Shown here: positions 53,227-60,070 of the stretch, one piece after another
Position numbering within the stretch: position 1 is the first letter of the stretch
Layout: every line of letters begins with the position of its first letter
The notes under the pieces: generated by a model
The model's database searches: none
What the model saw: the letters and a program-made list of their open reading frames with translations, nothing else
What the model was told of the DNA's origin: nothing
Position numbers and translations under genes: made by a program
Assembly: GCF_030848565.1 (NCBI RefSeq)
Contig: NZ_JAVDDV010000020.1
Location: 1 to 60,070, forward strand
Reading direction: 5' to 3'
From: Natronolimnohabitans sp. A-GB9
GTDB lineage: Archaea > Halobacteriota > Halobacteria > Halobacteriales > Natrialbaceae
Length of the DNA stretch: 60,070 nt

Positions 53227-53637
53227 TCAGGCATGTGCGCTTTCGACCGTAATCACTTCGCAGTCGAGGTGATTTCGCAGGTACTCGTCGATGTCGGGAT
53301 TGTCGGTGAACCGCCGAAAGATCCGGCGGAGTCGGCTCGCCTGTTTGTTTCCGATGACGACGACGTCGGCGTCTTCCGCTGCGACCTCGTCGAGGATGCT
53401 CTCCTCGACTAAAAACCCCGTCCGGACGACGTACCGAGTGTTCTCGAGCTGGCCGAAACTCTGCTCGACGGCCGTCTTCAGGTCGATCCGCGTCACTTTT
53501 CGCCCGTTCTGGTAGAGGTCGACGTGTAGTACCGTAAGCGCCGCGTCACGCTCGCGAGCGATCTCGATCGCCCGCTCGAGTGTACGCTTCGAGTGTCTCG
53601 ACAACGGATACCGAACGGGGACCACGACCAGCGACAT
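53227..53637 (-). CDS. Universal stress-like protein lacking the ATP motif
   Basis: The 136-residue protein MSLVVVPVRYPLSRHSKRTLERAIEIARERDAALTVLHVDLY has the UspA-like alpha/beta order. It lacks the GxxGx9GS nucleotide site at the end (VVIGNKQASRLRRIFRR instead). This places it with USP-fold proteins that may bind nothing or a different nucleotide. It is convergent with the ATP-binding USP gene, a separate transcription unit. Confidence 0.82.
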   Translation of the reverse strand: MSLVVVPVRYPLSRHSKRTLERAIEIARERDAALTVLHVDLYQNGRKVTRIDLKTAVEQSFGQLENTRYVVRTGFLVEESILDEVAAEDADVVVIGNKQASRLRRIFRRFTDNPDIDEYLRNHLDCEVITVESAHA

Positions 53638-53784
53638 TACGCAATCGAACGACCCCCTTCCGGGTAAACCTTTCAGTCAGGACAGTCAGGGCCGGTAACG
53701 TTTACCACGGCACGCTATTGCTATCACGAGCAGGGTCGCTGCCGTACAGACAGTCATTTACCGCGAGCACCGTTAGACGATGGT

Positions 53785-54021
53785 ATGCAACCACGGTCCA
53801 CCGAAGACGGGACTGTTTACGTGTCGGAGACCGACGGCGATCGCGGTTCGAAGGGACCGTTTCTCGTCGCCTATGAGTCTCGCGACGCCGAAGTGCGATA
53901 CGGCTGGTTCTGTGCGAACTGCGAGAGCTTCAACAACGCGATGGACGCGATGGGGCGAATCAAGTGCAACGAGTGTGGGAACTTCCGGAAACCGACCGAG
54001 TGGGACGCAGCCCACGAGTAG
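53785..54021 (+). CDS. DUF5816-like zinc protein (78 aa)
   Basis: The protein MQPRSTEDGTVYVSETDGDRGSKGPFLVAYE has two CxxC pairs, FCANC and IKCNECGNFRKPTEWD, forming one zinc site. It ends DAAHE. I recall the ending NFRKPTEWDAAHE as the hallmark of the haloarchaeal DUF5816 family, of unknown function. Zinc binding and DNA/RNA contact are plausible. The start follows a divergent promoter shared with the USP-like gene. Confidence 0.85.
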   Translation: MQPRSTEDGTVYVSETDGDRGSKGPFLVAYESRDAEVRYGWFCANCESFNNAMDAMGRIKCNECGNFRKPTEWDAAHE

Positions 54022-54190
54022 TGGCTCCCGGTCGGTGACGACCGACGTCCGCTTCATCCTCACTCGGGCAACCAGGTTAGACGTAACGGACGATTACCGA
54101 ACACTAATTCGGATGGATAGTTCCGATATGTAACTCGTACGTCCGGGTCGTTCTAACTATTTGGGAAGTCTCGGGGAGTTCTTGTGACGG

Positions 54191-54203
54191 ACCAACATTT
54201 ATG
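54191..54203 (+). promoter_or_regulatory. TATA-like box of the 106-aa gene
   Basis: CCAACATTTATGG lies about 27-39 bases before the ATG at 54230, consistent with that start for the following gene. Confidence 0.45.
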
Positions 54204-54229
54204 GTTGTCGGCGTCATATGGGTATCTGA

Positions 54230-54550
54230 ATGGGTCCTGTTAACATGCGACTCGTCGAGCAGGCCAGGTCGATCTTCGCAGAGCTCGGTTACACCGTCGA
54301 AGGAAACGGCCCGACGTTCCGTGCTGAACGCGAGTGGAAGGTCGTTCACGTCAACGCCGTCCTCGAGACACGAGAACTCCCGAACGAATCGGGACAGTTC
54401 CACTGTTTCGTCGCCGAACCTGAGGACGCAGACGACCTCGAGACGAAACTCCAACGCGCGGATCCGGACTACGAGTGGGCCATCATCGTCGTCGACGGGG
54501 ACGACTATCAGGTCGAACGAGCCCCACCAGGACCACGAGTATCAGCGTAA
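54230..54550 (+). CDS. Small conserved haloarchaeal protein (106 aa), function unknown
   Basis: The protein MGPVNMRLVEQARSIFAELGYTVEGNGPTFRAEREWKVVHVNAV has an alpha-beta order: a helix, then strands with FRAEREWKVVHVNAV and a YEWAIIVVDGDDYQVER ending. This resembles a haloarchaeal family I recall as DUF7116-like, not certain. The in-frame ATG at 54245 would remove four residues. No function assigned. It converges on the aminotransferase gene. Confidence 0.75.
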   Translation: MGPVNMRLVEQARSIFAELGYTVEGNGPTFRAEREWKVVHVNAVLETRELPNESGQFHCFVAEPEDADDLETKLQRADPDYEWAIIVVDGDDYQVERAPPGPRVSA

Positions 54551-54599
54551 CACTGTCCCGACCCGCGAACGAAACCCCGTTTTACCGCTGTTTTCCCAC

Positions 54600-55799
54600 C
54601 TACAGCGCGTCCCGTGTCGCCGAGACGCCGGCACCGGGATCGACGTCTGCCCCCATCGACTCCAGGACGTCACCGAGTGCCGTCACGACGTAGATCACGT
54701 TCTCCGGCCGTGCGGAGTGACCCATACAGCCGATCCGGAAGATTTCCCCGTCTAGGTCGCCCAACCCGCTGGCGACCTCGAGGTCGTATCGCTCGAGTAA
54801 CTCGGTACAGACCGCGCCGTCGTCGATCCCGTCGGGGACACGGACGGCGTTTAGGCTGGGAAGCCAGTACTCGTCGGGAGCGTTCATCTCGAGTCCCATC
54901 CCCTCGACGCCGGCTTTCAGCGCGCCGGCGAGTCGCTCGTGGCGCTCCCAGCGTTGCTCGATTCCTTCCTCGGCGACGAGTCGCAGCGCTTCCCGCAGCG
55001 CGTAGACGTTCGTGACCGGCGCCGTGTGGTGGTACGCGCGTTCGTCCCCCCAGTAGCCCTCGAGCAAGGAGAGGTCGAGATACCACGATCGAGGGTCGTC
55101 CTCTCGGTCGAGCACCTTCTCCATGGCCCCATCGGAGAGCGTCAGCGGGCTCGCACCCGGCGGACAGGAGAGACATTTCTGTGGACCGGAGTAGGCGACG
55201 TCGATGTCCCACTCGTCGACGCGGAGTTCGACGCCCCCGAGCGAGGTGACGGTGTCGGCGATCACCAAGGCGTCGTGATCGTGGGCCGCTGCCGTGAGTT
55301 CGGGCACGTTCGGCTGAAGGACGCCGGTACTCGTCTCGGCATGGACGAAGCCGAAGACGTCGGGGTCGTGTTCGGCGAGCGCATCCGAGACGTCGGCCGG
55401 ATCTAACGGCTCGCCCCACGGTGCGTCGACTTCGACGACGTCGCCACCGGCCCGACGGGCCATCGAGGCCATCCGTCCGCCGAAGTAGCCGTTCGTCGGC
55501 ACGAGCATCGTATCGCCCGGTTCGACGACGTTTCCGATCGCAGCCTCCATGGCTGCCGAGCCGGTTCCCGAAACCGGAATCGTCCACTGGTTGTCCGTTC
55601 GGAAGGTGTAACGCAACAGTTCCTGTACCTCGTCCATGATCTCGACGAACGACGGATCGAGATGGCCGACAAGCGGCGTACTCATCGCCCGCAGGACACG
55701 CGGATGAACGTCGCTCGGGCCTGGCCCCATCAGCGTCCGGTCCGGCGGTGTCAGTTCGTCGATCTCGGACACGTCGATCGTCTCCTCGGCGTCTGGCAT
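54600..55799 (-). CDS. Class V aminotransferase, alanine-glyoxylate/serine-pyruvate type
   Basis: The 399-residue PLP enzyme has [13 protein letters not shown] at the start, the cofactor loop [10 protein letters not shown] and the catalytic lysine in [13 protein letters not shown]. The C-terminal small domain contains [15 protein letters not shown], the family arginine/substrate loop. These enzymes transaminate alanine, serine or aspartate with glyoxylate or pyruvate. The archaeal member is often annotated as serine-glyoxylate or alanine-glyoxylate aminotransferase. Substrate not decidable. It is divergent from the dodecin gene. Confidence 0.92.
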   Translation of the reverse strand: MPDAEETIDVSEIDELTPPDRTLMGPGPSDVHPRVLRAMSTPLVGHLDPSFVEIMDEVQELLRYTFRTDNQWTIPVSGTGSAAMEAAIGNVVEPGDTMLVPTNGYFGGRMASMARRAGGDVVEVDAPWGEPLDPADVSDALAEHDPDVFGFVHAETSTGVLQPNVPELTAAAHDHDALVIADTVTSLGGVELRVDEWDIDVAYSGPQKCLSCPPGASPLTLSDGAMEKVLDREDDPRSWYLDLSLLEGYWGDERAYHHTAPVTNVYALREALRLVAEEGIEQRWERHERLAGALKAGVEGMGLEMNAPDEYWLPSLNAVRVPDGIDDGAVCTELLERYDLEVASGLGDLDGEIFRIGCMGHSARPENVIYVVTALGDVLESMGADVDPGAGVSATRDAL

Positions 55800-55949
55800 G
55801 AGCGATACGTGCTACTGGAATCCTCAAAAACGTTCTCCGATCGAGCGCCGCAACGCCCGGCCGTTTCGAATTCGATCGTTGCAAAAACAATGGCGGTTGC
55901 TATCACTAGCCATACATTGAAGATCGATGGTGGTGTAGCCCTACGAGCG

Positions 55950-56150
55950 ATGGTCTTCAAGAAAATTACCTTGATCGGAACGAGCACGGAGAGTTTCGAC
56001 GACGCTGCCGACGACGCGATCGACCGCGCGGAAAATACCCTCCAGAACATCTACTGGATCGAAGTCGACGAACTCGGCGTCGAGATCGCCGGCGCCGAAA
56101 ACCGCGAGTATCAGGCGGAGGTCACCGTCGCGTTCGAACTCGAGGAGTAA
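55950..56150 (+). CDS. Dodecin, riboflavin-binding
   Basis: The 66-residue protein [58 protein letters not shown] is a dodecin. Trp36 and Gln55, the residues that stack and hold flavins in the Halobacterium salinarum protein, are both conserved. Dodecins form hollow dodecamers that store riboflavin and protect it from light. It has its own promoter region (ACATTGAAG near 55912-55920 is AT-rich). The next gene on the other strand is the A-type iron-sulfur carrier. Confidence 0.95.
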   Translation: MVFKKITLIGTSTESFDDAADDAIDRAENTLQNIYWIEVDELGVEIAGAENREYQAEVTVAFELEE

Positions 56151-56216
56151 TATCGCTGCACCCGATTTTTCGAACCCGCGACCGCCGATGTATACAGCCC
56201 GCTGTCCATGGACTAT

Positions 56217-56229
56217 ACTGTCGGACAGT
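56217..56229. promoter_or_regulatory. Palindrome ACTGTCGGACAGT between dodecin and the iron-sulfur carrier gene
   Basis: Another copy of the CTGTCSGACAG palindrome, with TAT before it, between two convergent stops. It is 67 bases after the dodecin stop and 56 bases after the stop of the minus-strand carrier gene. Confidence 0.5.
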
Positions 56230-56284
56230 CACACCGCTACGGACGCGAATTACACAGAACGGACGGCCGACGGGGGAGACGACG

Positions 56285-56659
56285 TTACGTACGGAACGAT
56301 TCGCCACAGCCACACTCGCTGACGACGTTCGGGTTCTCCACGTGGAACCCTTCGGCTTGCAGACCGCTCTCGTAGTCGAGAATACTCCCCTCGATGTATT
56401 TCAGGCTGGCCGGGTCGACGAACACCCGCAGCTCGTGGTGTTCGTAGATCGTGTCGTCCTCGTCGGGCGCGTCGTCGAACCGCATCCCGTAGGATAGCCC
56501 CGCACAGCCACCCTGCTGGACGAAGAGGCGAAGCCCTGCCTCGTCGGCGTCGAGCCCTTCCCCCTCGAGCAGGGAAATAGCCTGCTCGGCCGCGTCTTCG
56601 GTCACTTCGATCTCGGGACGCGTCTCTGCCTCCCCGCCATCAATGCTGTCCGTGCTCAT
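56285..56659 (-). CDS. A-type iron-sulfur carrier (HesB/IscA/ErpA)
   Basis: The 124-residue protein ends SECGCGESFRT with Cys116 and Cys118, and has Cys52 in GGCAGLSYGMRFDD. Those are the three cysteines of A-type carriers, which receive iron-sulfur clusters and pass them to target enzymes. Residues 1-18 are an extra hydrophilic leader. The start at 56659 (MSTDSIDGGEAETRPEI) is clear. It stands alone. Confidence 0.95.
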   Translation of the reverse strand: MSTDSIDGGEAETRPEIEVTEDAAEQAISLLEGEGLDADEAGLRLFVQQGGCAGLSYGMRFDDAPDEDDTIYEHHELRVFVDPASLKYIEGSILDYESGLQAEGFHVENPNVVSECGCGESFRT

Positions 56660-56792
56660 GTGTATGTAGTACCGTCGCGAGAGTGTTAACTGTGACGCCC
56701 TCGGTACCGGCCCATCACGTGACGATGGAGACACGTGTGGTGGTCGGTTCGCGTCGATTCGGTTTGATCCGACCAGCACTCGAACCGAAACA

Positions 56793-57047
56793 CTACTCGC
56801 CGTAGCTACTCGGGTACTGCTTGAGCGTTCGATAGTACGCCCCGAACTGTCGCTTGTCGTTGCGAGACAGTTCGATGTCGTGCTCCGCCAGCAACTCGAG
56901 CATCCGCTCGGGCTCGCAGTCGTACCACATCGAGAGGAGCCGGACGTTCTTCTGGGCGTAATCGTAGTTGCGCTCGAGTACGCGTCCGTCGGTTGGGTCG
57001 ACCACCGACTCGCGATCACGCTGACGATCGCATTCACGCCGTGGCAT
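56793..57047 (-). CDS. Small conserved haloarchaeal protein (84 aa), function unknown
   Basis: Starting MPRRECDRQRDRESV, the protein is basic near its beginning and then helix-rich: NYDYAQKNVRLLSMWYDCEPERMLELLAEHDIEL and NDKRQFGAYYRTLKQYPSSYGE. I recall similar small haloarchaeal proteins but no function. The frame upstream to 57098 adds non-typical residues and is not used. Confidence 0.65.
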   Translation of the reverse strand: MPRRECDRQRDRESVVDPTDGRVLERNYDYAQKNVRLLSMWYDCEPERMLELLAEHDIELSRNDKRQFGAYYRTLKQYPSSYGE

Positions 57048-57145
57048 CTCGACTCCTAGTCTAGCCCGCAGCACCGTAAAAACTCGGTTGGTATACACGT
57101 ACAGCAGGGAACGTCACTGTACGTGTCGATTACCCTCGTTAGCTC

Positions 57146-58435
57146 CTACTTCTCGTCGGTCTCGAGACGGCGTCGAACGCTTTCGGCGTGGGCCTCGAGC
57201 CCTTCGGCGTCGGCCAGCGTCGTAATCGTCTCGCCGATGTCGGCGAGTCCCTCGGCGGAGAGCCGCTGAACCGTCGTCGATCGCAAGAACGTCTCGACCG
57301 AGAGGCCACCGGTGACCTGCGCCCCGCCGTTGGTCGGCAACACGTGATTCGTTCCGCTCGCGTAGTCGCCCGCGGCAACGGGCGTGTTCGGCCCCAGGAA
57401 GACACTCCCCGCGCTATCGATTCTCTCGAGGATCGACTCCTCGTCGTCGGCGATAATCGAGAGGTGCTCGGGGGCGTACTCCTCGGTAAAGAGGATGGCT
57501 TCGCTCATCGATCGTGCCAGTAAGACGCCACTCGCATCGTTCTCGAGTGCCTCCTGAATTATCTCTTTACGCTCGCGCGCGCTGGCTTGCTCGTCGACGG
57601 CCGACGCGATCGCCTCGGCCGTCTCCTCGTCGTTCGTGACCGCGACGACGGGGGCGTTCGGATCGTGTTCGGCCTGTGCGACCAACTCGGCCGCGACGAG
57701 TTCGGGATCGGCGGTCTCGTCAGCGACAGCGACGATCTCGCTTGGCCCTGCCAGAAAGTCGATCTCGACGTCGCCCCGGACCTCGGCTTTGGCCGCCGTC
57801 ACCCACCTGTTTCCGGGACCGACGATCTTCTGGACCTGCATCATCGACTCGGTCCCGTAGGCGAGCCCTGCGATCGCCTGAGCGCCGCCAACACTGTAGA
57901 CCGCGTCGGCACCCGCGACGTGGATCGCGGCCAGCGTCACGGGATTCATTTCGTCGGCCGGCGGTGTGACGACCGCGACGTGATCGACGCCCGCCACCTT
58001 CGCCGGAACGACGCCCATGATCGCACTCGAGGGATAGGCCGCCGAGCCACCGGGGACGTAGGCACCGACGCGCTCGATCGGCCGGAAGCGTCGACCGAGT
58101 TCGCGACCGTCGGAGAACTCTCGGCGCCAGTCTTCGGGCATCTGTGCCTCGTGGAACTCCCGAACGTTGTCCGCGGCCGTCTCGATGGCCTCGCGAAGGT
58201 CGTCCTCGAGGTCTTCGTACGCGCGCTCGCACGCGTCAGTGATGTCGATGTTTCCCAGTTCGACGTCGTCGAACTCGCTTGTGAACTCGCGGACGGCAAC
58301 GTCACCCTCCTCACGGACGCGATCGACGATCTCCCGCACGTCGCTTCTGACCGCTTCGATACCGGCGTCGCGGTCGAAAAACGCCGCTCGATCGGCCGGT
58401 CCGAGATCGGCGAGTTCCCGCACGTCTACACTCAT
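57146..58435 (-). CDS. hisD: Histidinol dehydrogenase
   Basis: The 429-residue protein matches HisD, which oxidises histidinol to histidine in the last two steps of histidine synthesis. Motifs include RFRPIERVGAYVPGGSAAYPSSAIMGVVPAKVAGV, GTESMMQVQKIVGPGNRWVTAAK, DFLAGPSEIVAVAD, and the zinc/substrate region AEHDPNAPVVAVT then YAPEHLSIIADD. Length is normal for archaeal HisD. Other his genes are not in the window, so it is dispersed here, as in many haloarchaea. No gene follows closely in the same direction. Confidence 0.97.
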   Translation of the reverse strand: MSVDVRELADLGPADRAAFFDRDAGIEAVRSDVREIVDRVREEGDVAVREFTSEFDDVELGNIDITDACERAYEDLEDDLREAIETAADNVREFHEAQMPEDWRREFSDGRELGRRFRPIERVGAYVPGGSAAYPSSAIMGVVPAKVAGVDHVAVVTPPADEMNPVTLAAIHVAGADAVYSVGGAQAIAGLAYGTESMMQVQKIVGPGNRWVTAAKAEVRGDVEIDFLAGPSEIVAVADETADPELVAAELVAQAEHDPNAPVVAVTNDEETAEAIASAVDEQASARERKEIIQEALENDASGVLLARSMSEAILFTEEYAPEHLSIIADDEESILERIDSAGSVFLGPNTPVAAGDYASGTNHVLPTNGGAQVTGGLSVETFLRSTTVQRLSAEGLADIGETITTLADAEGLEAHAESVRRRLETDEK

Positions 58436-58551
58436 ACCTCCGCGTTCGTGTGGTGGGCGAAAAACGGTTTCCTTCCGGTGACGGTTTGCAACCAGTCGTC
58501 GATCTACAGTGACCGGGCGGTCGCGTCGAGACCACCTAGTGATCAGAAGTA

Positions 58552-58764
58552 TCAGGCCTCGACTTCCCAGACACCGGCGGCATCGAGGGTTGCTCTGACA
58601 AACAGGTACACGACGATCAGGAACCCGACGATCGCAAACGGCGCTTGCAGAAGCTCCGCGACGCCCCGCCCGAGCGCCAGCTGGCTGAACCCGCGAACGA
58701 AGAAGCTCAACACGACGAGTCCGATCCCGATTACCGCGAGTTTGACGAACCCCTCTCGATCCAT
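58552..58764 (-). CDS. Small two-helix membrane protein (70 aa)
   Basis: The protein MDREGFVKLAVIGIGLVVLSFFVRGFSQLALGRGVAELLQAPFAIVGFLIVVYLFVRATLDAAG has two membrane helices (about 8-26 and 40-62) and ends WEVEA. It is probably expressed, given its clean haloarchaeal codon use and lone position. Function unknown. Confidence 0.65.
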   Translation of the reverse strand: MDREGFVKLAVIGIGLVVLSFFVRGFSQLALGRGVAELLQAPFAIVGFLIVVYLFVRATLDAAGVWEVEA

Positions 58765-58958
58765 ACGATCACCTACGTCTGACGGCCGATAAATCGTACC
58801 GGTTACGCCACGTTCGATCGGGGTACCCGCCCGAAGCGGCGTTCGGGTCTACTGTGGCGCATCGGGACGCCATGATCCGCCGCTCGGCTTTCGATTGCCG
58901 TTTCGAAACCGTTTGCAAGCGCTGCATAACTATTCATGGCCTGCCGTACGCCCCTCGT

Positions 58959-59585
58959 ATGTGGCCATGGGAGCACGCGATCATGGGATACGTCGTCTAC
59001 TCGCTGTTCTCTCGTCTCGTCTACCAGGATTCCCCGACCGGACTCGAGTCGGTCGCGGTCGTCTTCGCGTCCGTTCTTCCGGATCTCATTGACAAGCCCC
59101 TGGCATGGGAGTTTGGCGTCTTCGATGCCGGCTACGCGATCGGACATTCGATCTTCTTTGCCGTTTTGCTCTCGATCGCCGTCGGCCTCGTCGCTCGATC
59201 GGTAGGCCGACCACGAACGGGTCTCGCGTTCGCTCTCGGCTATATCCTCCACCTGCCGGCTGACGTACTCGACGCCTACGTTCGCGGCGGCGTCTTCCAG
59301 CCCGAACTGATGCTCTGACCGGTCGAAACTGTCTCCGATAGTGGACACGAACACGGGTTCGTCGACCAGTTCCTGCAACTATTCGCCCAGTATCAGACCG
59401 AACTGCTCGCCGGAGAGCTATCGACATACATCTGGATACAACTCGGTTTAACCACCTTTGCCTCCCTCCTGTGGCTCTACGACGGTGCGCCCGTCCTCCG
59501 TGAACTCCTGCGGGGCTCGTGTCGACTCGTTTTCTCGGCTCTCGGTTCCGATCGGTCACTCGAGGACGCTTCCGATCACCGATAG
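58959..59585 (+). pseudogene. Membrane metal-dependent hydrolase (YdjM/DUF457-like) interrupted by in-frame TGA
   Basis: The frame from MWPWEHAIMGYVVYSLF codes a membrane protein with PDLIDKPLAWEFG and HSIFFAVLL, which fits the YdjM/DUF457 membrane hydrolase family. After 119 codons (QPELML) a TGA occurs at 59316-59318. The same frame continues without break as PVETVSDSGHEHGFVDQFLQ... LTTFASLLWLYDGAPVLREL to a TAG at 59583-59585. The continuation keeps an acidic, membrane-associated haloarchaeal pattern. TGG (Trp) would make a single 208-residue protein. It therefore looks like a TGG-to-TGA nonsense change, or less likely readthrough. If real, the intact C-terminal half is recent or selected. 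Confidence 0.75.
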
Positions 59586-60070
59586 TGTCTATCGACGCGG
59601 TCGTACTCCGTTGGTGTGCGGCCCGACGTCTTGTCTACCGCCGTGATGATCTCGTTTACGGGACTGATCAACGCACAGCAGACGGCATTCGAGACGACGG
59701 TCTTATTTATGAACCCGGACGTTCTCACTATTGCAAACGACGTGGCACACGCTGCTACGTCCCCTCCGGCCGCGTTCCGGCACGGAGGCAGGCACTCTAT
59801 CCCGCTTCCCGAGCGAGCCACGCCGACCCGACCCGATCGGGTCGACGTCGGCTTCCGGCCTCTCGATACGATGCCCTTATATAGTCTGGCACCGTACTAC
59901 AGAGTACGCGAAGCCCCCGCCGGATGCGATTTCCGGCGGTGGTCTCGATCCGACGCCCTTAAGTGTATGAGGGGGTTGGGATAGAACGCAAACGCGTGAT
60001 CGACGGGACGTTCAACTCGTTCCGTCATCTCGGATCACTCGAGTTCCGAAGGGGTTAAGTACCCGTCGGG
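59586..60070 (+). promoter_or_regulatory. Tandem promoter region, probably leader of an rRNA operon beyond the right edge
   Basis: No gene is supported. TATA-like words occur in series: TTATTTATGA (59703), CCCTTATATAGT (59874-59885), CCCTTAAGTGTAT (59956-59968) and TTAAGTACCC (60055-60064). Two of them sit in copies of a 25-base module starting TCTCGAT (59861-59885 and 59943-59967; 18 of 25 identical), 82 bases apart. Haloarchaeal rRNA operons are known for such serial TTAAGTACCC-type promoters, so a 16S gene may begin just past 60070. The region also holds GACCCGATCGGGTC (59830-59843) and hairpins at 59894-59907 and 59917-59939. Confidence 0.45.

Noticed and set aside
56150-56215. Possible minus-strand tRNA (GGTTCGAA-like arm at 56166-56180)
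   Set aside because: The word GGGTTCGAA is there, but the bases after the loop do not pair with the bases before it, so no T-arm forms. No acceptor stem or anticodon arm was found.

Overview
The window is a GC-rich haloarchaeal chromosome segment (class Halobacteria; I would guess Natrialbaceae, but the genus cannot be read from the sequence). The proteins are strongly acidic. Promoters are archaeal, with TATA-like boxes about 25-33 bases before mostly leaderless starts. Exported proteins carry Tat/lipobox or PGF-CTERM signals. The information-processing genes are archaeal: Orc1/Cdc6, Gar1, SRP19, GatE, archaeal TrmJ, CetZ and presenilin-like PSH. I saw no tRNA, CRISPR array or insertion sequence.

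Layout. 1-7.7 kb is a sulfide/persulfide and peroxide island: TauE/SafE transporter (cut by the left edge), a small membrane protein, a rhodanese-metallo-beta-lactamase protein, a thioredoxin-reductase-like flavoprotein, a 1-Cys peroxiredoxin, a sulfide:quinone-oxidoreductase-like protein with a DUF1641 partner, and a helix-turn-helix protein fused to two rhodaneses. 7.7-8.7 kb is an AT-rich stretch without convincing genes. 8.7-18.3 kb is mostly housekeeping: zinc finger, fumarase, two PH-domain membrane proteins, BolA, cysS, a lipoprotein, PSH protease, gar1 and srp19. 18.3-22.0 kb is a corrinoid/iron-chelate ABC importer whose binding protein diverges from permease and ATPase around a perfect palindrome. 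22.1-30.6 kb has small membrane proteins, gatE, an Lrp regulator facing an EamA exporter, trmJ, a cupin and a saccharopine-dehydrogenase-like protein.

30.6-34.9 kb holds a predicted replication origin: a long near-perfect inverted repeat of ORB type next to an AT-rich tract and an orc1/cdc6 gene. Two pterin genes (folP, mptE) follow, separated by a candidate small structured RNA. 35-42.5 kb contains a metallo-beta-lactamase protein, cetZ, an oligopeptide-type binding protein, a PAP2 membrane enzyme, a photolyase and a HalOD1 protein. 42.6-51.4 kb is a TrmB-linked sugar import and metabolism locus (binding protein, two permeases, ATPase, Gfo/Idh dehydrogenase, sugar isomerase). 51.5-59.6 kb carries MscS, two stress proteins, small zinc proteins, a class V aminotransferase, dodecin, an A-type iron-sulfur carrier, hisD and a membrane hydrolase interrupted by an in-frame TGA. 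The right end looks like a tandem promoter region, possibly the leader of an rRNA operon beyond the edge.

Features that ordinary gene calling does not explain: a recurring palindrome (core CTGTCSGACAG) mostly just after stop codons, the ORB inverted repeat, the structured element before mptE, heptamer and 15-mer tandem repeats, two perfect palindromes in divergent promoters, and the TGA-interrupted gene.
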